DNA from: Aedes albopictus
Taxonomy: Eukaryota; Arthropoda; Insecta; Diptera; Culicidae
Assembly: GCF_035046485.1 (NCBI RefSeq)
Contig: NC_085138.1
Span: 444,269,204-444,333,203 of the forward strand
Length of the DNA stretch: 64,000 nucleotides
Direction of reading: 5' to 3'
In this document: positions 57,036-64,000 of the stretch, in pieces
How positions within the stretch are numbered: the first letter of the stretch is position 1
Layout of the letters: each line of letters starts with the position of its first letter
Notes under the pieces: model-generated
Databases searched by the model: none
What the model was told of the DNA's origin: nothing
The model's input: only the letters and a program-made list of their open reading frames with translations
Translations under genes and position numbers: made by a program

Positions 57036-57948
57036 AATAGGGGAGACTGAAGAGACTTGATCCCTGGGGAGACTTGTTCCCCCCATATTTTCTCGGAATC
57101 AAAAACAGTTTTCTTCTAGCATATTTTTTCCAAAACATCATCTGAACAGACGACAATGTTTTGGCTGTAATTGATTTTAATTGTGTATTGCATTATTTTT
57201 TAATGGCTGATAGTTTGTTTTCAGTCCTTCAGAAAACTTTTAGGCGATTCCGAAAAATCTCAATAACTTTGTGAAAATTGAACCAAATAGTGTCAAAATT
57301 ACACAGTACATAGTATAAATAACATACTATCAAACGTATTTGTCCAAATAAGGCTGTTATATAAATATTTCAATTAATGTAGCTTAGTGTATACAACAGT
57401 GACATGGGGAGACTTGATCCCTCGAGGATTTCACACACATTATACATGTTAAAAATAAAATTCTATTTGGAAGCCTCTTTTTACTCGAAATTCTAGTATA
57501 TTCAATGATAAAACGTGTCAGATAATTATTATTTTATTACACACCATCAAAAGGGGGATCAAGTCTCCCCATTTTCAAAATACGGCATATCCTTAACAAT
57601 TTAAGTAAATCTTATAATTTCAATTACACCGTATTCATCAAAAATGCAAGAAAACTTGAAAAGAAAATGAATAGGAAGCTTCTGGAGATATTTTCCCTTT
57701 AAAATAACCATGTGCTCAAAAGGGGATCAATTGTGACCCATTTTTGAAAAATACATCATAAGACATGCCTCCATAAAAACACAGTTTCGAAAGCTTTAAC
57801 AATAATTTAAAGTCCTCCTGTTGTGTATAAGCTTGCAAAAGATGTTTACCTGCCATTCTGTACGAAAAATGGATCTAGTTTTGTGTTTTTTCTTAAAGTT
57901 ACAGGCAAATTAAGAAAAAGGGATCAAGTCTCCCCAGTCTCCCCTATT
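57036..57948. mobile_element. TIR element with repeated 'ggggagacttgatccc' motif, about 910 bp
   Basis: The ends 'aataggggagactg' and 'cagtctcccctatt' are inverted with TA-compatible edges. The motif 'gagacttgatccc' occurs near 57,052, 57,068 (variant) and 57,408 in plus orientation, and near 57,555 and 57,920 in minus orientation. It is noncoding. Confidence 0.8.
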
Positions 57949-58227
57949 CTATTCAACTCGTTATTCAGTCATCCATGTATTGCTGATTAAAGAGGTTGAA
58001 CAAACCATACATCAGATCAATATTCAGCCTCCCAAGATAAAAACTCCCATACAAACTTCAAACGAGTTTAGCACCACCGAAATGTTAACAGATTTGGCTG
58101 AAAATTTGACCAGAGCATCATGGCGTCTTCTCAAACGATATGAAAAGGGCGCCCATGGTACTTTGTGACATGTGGTATATTGAGCCACGCTACTGCGTAA
58201 CAACATTTATTACTTTTTGTTTTCGTT

Positions 58228-58704
58228 AGTAGGGTCTTGTACCATTTGGGCAGGTGTACCTATTTTGGGCACTTGCTGCTATAACTAAGTCAATTTCAAA
58301 CCGGTTGATTTGAATTTTTGTATATTTAGAGCTAGGCACATGCAATAAGGTACACCGGGGCAAGTTGAAACGGGTGGGGCAAGATGAAACACGAAGTTTT
58401 GAAATAGATTTCAATACAATTTGGAAATTTATCCTTCGCTAAAAGATTGTTTGAATCAAACACTATGTGTAAGGGCGATCAAACTGTTTATCATCATTAG
58501 AAAACATCATGTTAACCCGCTGTTCATCTTGCCCCACCCGTTTCAACTTGCCCCGGTGTACCTTACTAACTCTATACAAAAATTCAAATCAATCGGTTTG
58601 AAATTGGCTAAGTTACAGCACCAAGTGCCCAAAATAGGTACCGCTTTTTTTAAATCTTAATTAACGTGTAAGGTACACCTGCCCAAATGGTACAACACCC
58701 TATT
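58228..58704. mobile_element. Outer palindromic MITE split by an inner MITE
   Basis: The outer arms share 'gtaccatttgggcaggtg' and 'cacctgcccaaatggtac', plus 'ttgatttgaatttttgta' and its mirror. The arms resume directly on either side of the inner element at 58,348-58,565. Confidence 0.85.
58348..58565. mobile_element. Inner MITE with 'taaggtacaccggggcaag' ends, about 215 bp
   Basis: The ends 'ggtacaccggggcaagttga' and 'tcaacttgccccggtgtacc' match perfectly, and 'acgggtggggcaag' is also mirrored. It lies at the centre of the outer palindrome, so it inserted later. Confidence 0.85.
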
Positions 58705-58705
58705 A

Positions 58706-59600
58706 GTATTAGCAATATCACGCTTCACAATCCTATAACCGTTTTCATGCATTTTTTATGTTCCAGCCTTTTTGATTTTCGAACTTTTGTAATTACAGTC
58801 TAATATTACAGTCATCATCCTTTTGCGTTAAACTTTTTGTGTATTCATCCTTTGCGTTAGCATTCCGTTCTATATACATATGTACGTCATATGAGGAACT
58901 AACAGTGTGACCTCCCAAATAGTTATAGAAACATTAGTATGGTTTTGACGCAAGGTATGTCGCAGGTCCTCTACAATTGTTCTGAGTGTTAAAAATACCT
59001 TTTTTTTTTGCAATTTCGTAATCGGCTGTTTTACCTCACGCACATCTGACAGGAAAAGGCCTACTTTCCCACACCAAATTAACAGTGATGTAATGGTCCA
59101 TTACAGCACTGCTTTCAGTTTTGATCAACTTCTTGATGCTTTCTGAATGCAACTTTGAAAAATAGTGACAACTGCACTGTATAACCTGCTATGATCAGAT
59201 TTTATTAAACATGGCTATGAGCATCAGTGTGCAATTTGATGAAAAAGTTTTGTTAAAAACTATCCTCAAGCGGTTTTCTGAACTTGCAAAGAACGTTGTA
59301 CGCAACTCGGTACAGAACTCGATTCTTGCAGCACTCGTCGTAACTATCCAACTCGCCAAGCCTCGTTGGATAAATGTATGACTCGTGCTGTAAAAATCGT
59401 CATTCTGCACCTTGTTGCGTAAACTACTATTACCATCATCTATGAAGAAAATTAGAATTCATTCATGAAGGAAATCAGAATTTCGGCCTACTAACCCAGT
59501 CGGTCTAATAAGCTTCGGACTGATGACATGGCACCGTAGAATCCATGAGTGCCACACTCACCAGCTATAGAATAAAGCACGCAGAACATCAGCCAAATTA
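58706..59600. other. Unassigned sequence
   Basis: It includes a degenerate 'cctttttg..attac' group (58,760-58,870) related to the composite at 53,820. No supported gene. Confidence 0.35.
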
Positions 59601-59604
59601 CATC

Positions 59605-60535
59605 CAAACAATTGTCCGTACAGTAATTTTTTGGTCAAAATAATCTTTCATTTAAATGTTTATAACTTTTTTATACGTCAATCAAAAACGCTGAAATTTT
59701 GACCAACTGTAACCAATATATTAAAGCTCAATTGGTAAAATTTTGAGCGAATTCGAATAAGTTTTCTGAACGCTATAGAACTTTTAGTAAAACTTATAAG
59801 ATTTTTGAACACATTTTTAAAACATTATATCACAATATGTACTTGATGAAACTTTTTAATTTTTTTTTTTGTGTATGAGCTGTAACCTAAGGCTTTCATA
59901 TGAAGCTTCGTTTGAGGTTTTATATTCACTACAAAAAATATGAAAAATCTGTACATGTTCAGAGTGTCATTTGGAAATTTATCATATTTTGATCAATAAA
60001 AGTTCCAAGTGTTTTCAACTTTTTTAAACAATCTAAATGTAACATTTTTATACAGGACCTACTAAACTACATATGAAGAGTAGGTCCATTGGATTTTTCG
60101 TTCAATTAATGCACTTTTATTGGTGGAAAACGTTTGGCAGATTATATGTGCAAAATATGGTAAATTTTTAAACATCGTCAACTACATAAGCACATTTTTC
60201 ATATTTTTTGTAGTGAATATAAAATCTCAAATATAGCTGCATATGAAAGCCTTAGGTATAAGACGTAACACAAAAAAATTAAAAAAAATTATCGAGTACA
60301 TATTGAGATATTATGTTTTAAAAATGTGTTCAAAAATCTTATAAGTTTTACTAAAAGTTCTATAGCTTTCAGAAAATTTATTCGATCTCGTTCAAAATTT
60401 TACCAATGGAGCTTTAATATATGATTCATGATTGGTCAAAATTTCAGCGTTTTTGATTAACGCATAAAAAAGTTACAAACATTTGAATGAAAAATTATTC
60501 TGACAAAAAAAATGCTGTACGGACAATTGTTTGAT
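59605..60535. mobile_element. Large palindromic element, about 930 bp
   Basis: The arms of about 450 bp mirror around 60,070. Examples are 'acaattgtccgtacag' against 'ctgtacggacaattgt', and 'ataaggcttt'-side motifs such as 'cctaaggctttcatatg' against 'catatgaaagccttagg'. Both arms are AT-rich and moderately diverged. Confidence 0.9.
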
Positions 60536-60547
60536 ACACTGTGTATG

Positions 60548-61795
60548 GGATAATAGCGTGGTTCAAAAAATCGTTTTTGCTCCACACCGCTTATCCGATT
60601 CCTAACCAGATTGTATGCCTTCTCACAAAATTTGACCTCATTTGGTTGAAAATTGAGACTGCACAAGCCCGTCAAAGTTTGTATGGGAATTACTATGGGA
60701 AAACGATGTTTTTCATTCAATCAATCGTAGCATTTCCCCAAGTGCCCTAGTGGGTTAGTCAACCCTTGGTAATCCTAGGCTACTCTATCAGCTACAACTT
60801 TGGCAAAGACCGCATTCAAATCGGAAGCATCATTAATTAGTTACCAATTTTTATCCAGAATCGAAATCTTTACTCATGATGGTTAAACTATTCGGTGGGC
60901 ATCACTGCATTTTGCAGTGGAACATAGTAGCCATGATTTCAGTGTGCTATCTTTGGCGCCATATGCAGCAATGTTGCCTGCTGGAAAGCTGGAGGATCAT
61001 AGCTAAAGTTTGCCCAGTTGGATACAAATCGATAACTAATTAATGAGGCGTCCGATTTGAATGCGGTCTTCGGCAAAGTTGTAGCTGATAGAGTAGCCTA
61101 GAATTGTCGGGGCCCGTGGCGCAGTGGTCCACACGTTCGCTTCATAAGCGGATGGTCATGGGTTCGAACCCAGCCCCGGCACTTGCAATTTTTCGTCAGT
61201 TGCTCTTCCCCCCTAGAGCAGCTGGCACCTGACCCTCTTCGGAGCATATAGCTCTAACGGACCCGGAATTTTGGATATCGGCGAACCGCAACTCATAATG
61301 GACCCTCCAATCGGACTGGAAAAGGAACAGCAGCCAACCACCAGCATCATCGTGCTCATCATTCTACCGTGGACAGGGTAGAAAAGTTGAAGCAGCACAA
61401 GGCACCAGTTCGATACAGTTGAATTAGAATAGAATACATGTAGGCGCTGTACAAAAGTGTAAGTGCAGCGTCCAATTGGAATCGCTCACGTAGTGCCCAA
61501 GTGGACAAAAGAGCTGTAAATTAGGTTAAGTGATTAAGAATAAAAAAAAAAAAGAGTAGCCTAGAACTACCAAGGGTCGACTAACCCACTAGGGCACTTG
61601 TGGAAATGTTACGGTCGATTGAATGAAAAACATCGTTTTCCCATAGTAATTCCCATACAAACTTTGACGGGCTTGTGCAGTCTCAATTTTCAACCGAATG
61701 AGCTCAAATTTTGTGAGAAGGCATATAATCTGGTAAGGAATCGGATAAGCGGTGTGAAGCAAAAACGATTTTTTGAACCACGCTAAGGGACAATG
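60548..61795. mobile_element. Palindromic element interrupted by a SINE
   Basis: The left arm (60,548-60,870) and right arm (61,015-61,103 plus 61,567-61,795) are reverse complements, for example 'actttgacgggcttgtgc' against 'gcacaagcccgtcaaagt' and 'aacccactagggcactt' against 'aagtgccctagtgggtt'. The right arm is split exactly by the SINE at 61,104-61,553. Confidence 0.9.
61091..61566 (+). mobile_element. tRNA-Met-like SINE with poly(A) tail and 13-bp target-site duplication
   Basis: The flanking 'gagtagcctagaa' occurs at 61,091-61,103 and 61,554-61,566. The head 'ggggcccgtggcgcagtgg' (A box), a 'cttcataagcg' anticodon-like loop with CAT, and B-box 'gggttcgaacccagccccgg' form a near-complete tRNA-like domain. 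About 370 bp of unrelated body and an A-run follow. The well-kept duplication and promoter boxes suggest a recent insertion. The CAT loop suggests initiator or elongator Met ancestry; this was not checked by folding software. Confidence 0.9.
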
Positions 61796-61982
61796 ACCGC
61801 AATAAAAACTTTATTAGCTATTGCTGGCACGACTATTTTAATTCATGCTGATGTTCCGTGTGTTAGTTCACTCATCTTTAGGGCAAAATCGAAGGTTAAC
61901 CTAAAAACAACTAATAAATACTTGTTTAGAGAATCTGACTTCAGAAACCTGAATCTGATATCACGAGGCTGTTATAATTGAA

Positions 61983-62350
61983 ATACAGTCAACTCTCCAT
62001 GTCTCAATGTTCTTCATCTTGGTATCTCTCCCTATCTCGATGGTGTTTGATTGGTCTCTTCAATCTGCATAGATTTTCCCTCTCTACATATCGATATCTC
62101 TTTATCCCGATGTCTTCCTATGTTGATGCGATCTCATTTGTTTTTGTTCTACATTTTCTCTCTATACATATCGATATGTCCATTTTCACAGGTATTAGAC
62201 CTCGTTTCCTAAATGCAAAACATTCTGGGAAGGCGAAGTGACATCAGTTTGTTATCGGTTTTCCCTACTTACGGTTTTTTCTATCTAAAGTGCATTACAA
62301 ATTGGTTCTTCAATAAGATCTCTCCCTATCGCGATAGTCTATTCAACATA
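61983..62350. repeat. Dispersed repeat with 'acagtcaactctcc' end and 'tctccctatctcgat' motifs
   Basis: It opens 'tacagtcaactctccatg', and 'tctctccctatctcgatg', 'tacatatcgatatctct' and 'tctctccctatcgcgatag' follow. It looks like one end of an old mariner-type noncoding element. A matching opposite end is not clear. Confidence 0.5.
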
Positions 62351-62465
62351 AGATATTGAAAGTATGTAGAATGGTGAGCTCATTCCATATTACATAATTA
62401 AATTTTACTTCAATTTTCTAAGAAAAGATGCAAACCATGTGCTATAGTATGTAGTGGAATCGATT

Positions 62466-63072
62466 TAGGGTAAAAGGGTATAATACGCCCCATCACGGCA
62501 AAACCCCCCCCCCCTTCATTTTCTAGCGATTCAAGCGCTATTTTCATGCTCGATCGATTGGAAGTCTTAAATATTGTTGATTAATTTCATCAAGCTGGTC
62601 CGTTAGTTGATTGGTATAGAAAAGCAATAAAAATATCAAAAAGTCTGAAATCGAGTCTTTTGGCGAAATATTTTACCTCTTGCAAGCTGGCTTCATTGTA
62701 AACGAAGCTAGTTCTGTTCGCTTATGTTATTTTGCAACTTTTATGCAGTTAAACACGCGTTAAAAGGCCCTCCTAGGATAAGCATGTGGTAGAATTATCC
62801 CCTGGTACAGTTTTATCACGGGGCTGAACGTTTTTTTTTTTTTGATGGGGCGTATTGCCCCGTTTGTTTTGATAAGGTAAATTTCAAAACGTTTCAAAGC
62901 TTCCATAGCCGCCCCTCCAGAGGTAAAGTTCTCATGCAACATGCATGCAACATGCAACACTTCACTGACTTTAGAAACAACGATTTGCAGTGGACAATAG
63001 ATGGAATAAGGCGCCAATTTTAGATATATTGCCATTTCTGCTTAGGGGGGCATATTGTACCTGTTTACCCTA
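62466..63072. mobile_element. TA-flanked MITE with 'tagggtaaa..cgcccc' ends, about 605 bp
   Basis: The left end 'tagggtaaaagggtataata' mirrors the right end 'ttgtacctgtttaccctaa' with several mismatches. The motif 'gatggggcgtattgcccc' occurs internally at about 62,845. A C-run lies near 62,505 and T-runs near 62,830. It is noncoding. Confidence 0.75.
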
Positions 63073-63111
63073 ATTTCCTAGACCAACAGGCGAGAAAAAA
63101 TATTCAAGATG

Positions 63112-63250
63112 CACTGTAGTTTGAGGAATCAAAGCGCCTGCCTAGTGAATCAGGAGTCGGGGGTTCAATTCTTACCGAAGCACGTGGATTTCTTTTCGCA
63201 ATTTCAATTTCATTTTGTCCATCGAACGCATGATTGTGTTGTGTAAATGA
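63112..63250 (+). repeat. tRNA-derived SINE-like repeat, single-copy relative of the 511-bp unit
   Basis: It shows 'aaagcgcctgcctagtgaat', B-box-like 'ggggttcaattctta', then 'gcacgtggatttcttttcgc' and 'ttgtccatcgaacgcatg'. These match the tRNA-like part and downstream flank of the array units in the same order but are clearly diverged. Confidence 0.7.
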
Positions 63251-63254
63251 ACGT

Positions 63255-63498
63255 CAAAGCATTTAAGGTTGAAGAAATCGCCATTGATATCACCGTCATC
63301 ATTGAAATTTCGAAAGCAGTTTTCTTGTTCAGAACACAAATGTTCGTTATGAAAAAGAATTCACTGTATTCCAGATGGAGAAAGAAATACAATGAATACA
63401 TTTTCATTCTAAACGTTTATGCCTTAAAAGAGAAAACTGCTTTTGAAATTTCAATGATGACGATAATGTCAATGACAAATGCTTCAACCTTAAGCAGG
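63255..63498. mobile_element. Palindromic element, copy 2 ('aagcagttttc' family)
   Basis: The left arm 'catcattgaaatttcgaaag' and 'cagttttc' is mirrored by 'gaaaactgcttttgaaattt' and 'caatgatgacg'. The outer 'aaggttgaa' is mirrored by 'ttcaacctt'. It shares motif order with 12,545-12,728. Confidence 0.75.
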
Positions 63499-64000
63499 TA
63501 GTTTCCAGTTGACCTTTTTCAGCCTGATAACAAGAAATAGAAAATTTTCTATTACCAACTGTATCCCGACAAAACGCTTTTATTGCAAAACTCAATAAAA
63601 TCTTTGCAGGGTAGTATTAAATATGCTTCTAATACATGTACTTCCCCATGAAATTACCTAGTAGTAGTGTGTATGCTGTCAGCTCTTCGCTAAGGAAAAA
63701 AAATAATGCAAAAATATGCTAAATCAAACTCTGTTTGTTCTCCCTTCCCGAAATATCGCCTTCTGTTTTGAATCTAGTATGTGCCGCTACAATAAATGTG
63801 ATAAGGGTAGCGATTGAACCCTGTTATATGTTCGAACCCTTCCATGCAGACACATACCAATAATTATAGAAAAAGACTCTGAACTCTTCCTAATGTTCAC
63901 AGTTCAATCTGAATTTACTCAGTGGTTTTCTACCACTACTGATTAGCTCCTCTCATTCTGCATCTGACAATGATCTGTGCATAAAATGCATTCTGCTTCT
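63499..64000. other. Unassigned sequence at the window end
   Basis: No ORF, inverted repeat or tandem repeat was seen. Confidence 0.4.

Noticed and set aside
1..64000. Integrated viral sequences, as are common in Aedes genomes
   Set aside because: No open frame or fragment resembled flavivirus, rhabdovirus or LTR-element polymerase or glycoprotein motifs. The only reverse transcriptase belongs to the LINE at 15.3-17.9 kb.
1..64000. Bacterial or endosymbiont (Wolbachia-like) insertion
   Set aside because: There are no dense same-strand ORFs, ribosome-binding sites or operon-like spacing anywhere.

Overview
This window is eukaryotic, repeat-dominated DNA that looks like an Aedes-type mosquito (Stegomyia group, for example Ae. 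aegypti or Ae. albopictus; I cannot decide which). The reasons are three copies of a tRNA-derived SINE whose body and tail match the Feilai family known from Aedes, many palindromic MITEs, non-LTR retrotransposon remnants, about 10 kb of a degenerate 24-bp 'GGAATCCCTGAAGG' repeat, and no dense open reading frames. No intact host gene, rRNA or functional tRNA can be called. The window reads as an intergenic or long-intron region built from nested insertions.

Layout. 1-2.7 kb: a tandem repeat (about 170-960), a short MITE, a block of 24-bp repeat, and a Feilai SINE. 3.2-8.4 kb: three diverged copies of one dispersed repeat, carrying nested insertions. These include a 955-bp terminal-inverted-repeat (TIR) element with a two-exon gene-like unit, two very strong hairpins, and two same-length (253-bp) MITEs. 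9-13.8 kb: hairpin elements, a 17-bp minisatellite that switches strand, and SINE fragments. 14-19.2 kb: 24-bp repeats flanking a 5'-truncated CR1/Jockey-like LINE whose ORF2 stays in one frame but has three nonsense codons. 19.2-21.2 kb: lower-repeat sequence with one weak candidate host exon. 21.5-32.6 kb: foldback elements and the largest 24-bp repeat blocks.

33,271-37,901 holds the most striking structure. About nine near-identical 511-bp units, each containing a tRNA-like sequence, form a tandem array that flips orientation at about 35,678. The whole array is bracketed by an 11-bp direct repeat like a target-site duplication. 40.5-49.1 kb: a TA-flanked MITE, an inverted-repeat cluster invaded by an ORF1-only, HAL1-like retroelement (PHD-finger ORF1, no ORF2) that is itself split by a 965-bp MITE, and then a satellite-like array that flips strand. 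49.7-63.5 kb: a series of large palindromes and nested MITEs, a GATCT-rich minisatellite, a Feilai SINE with its target-site duplication, and a tRNA-Met-like SINE with a 13-bp target-site duplication inserted inside a palindrome.

There is no pathway or operon logic here. What connects the features is insertion history. Empty-site comparison inside the window orders several insertions: host repeat, then retroelement, then MITE; palindrome, then SINE; outer MITE, then inner MITE. All family names are recognised by eye from sequence features and were not checked by database search.
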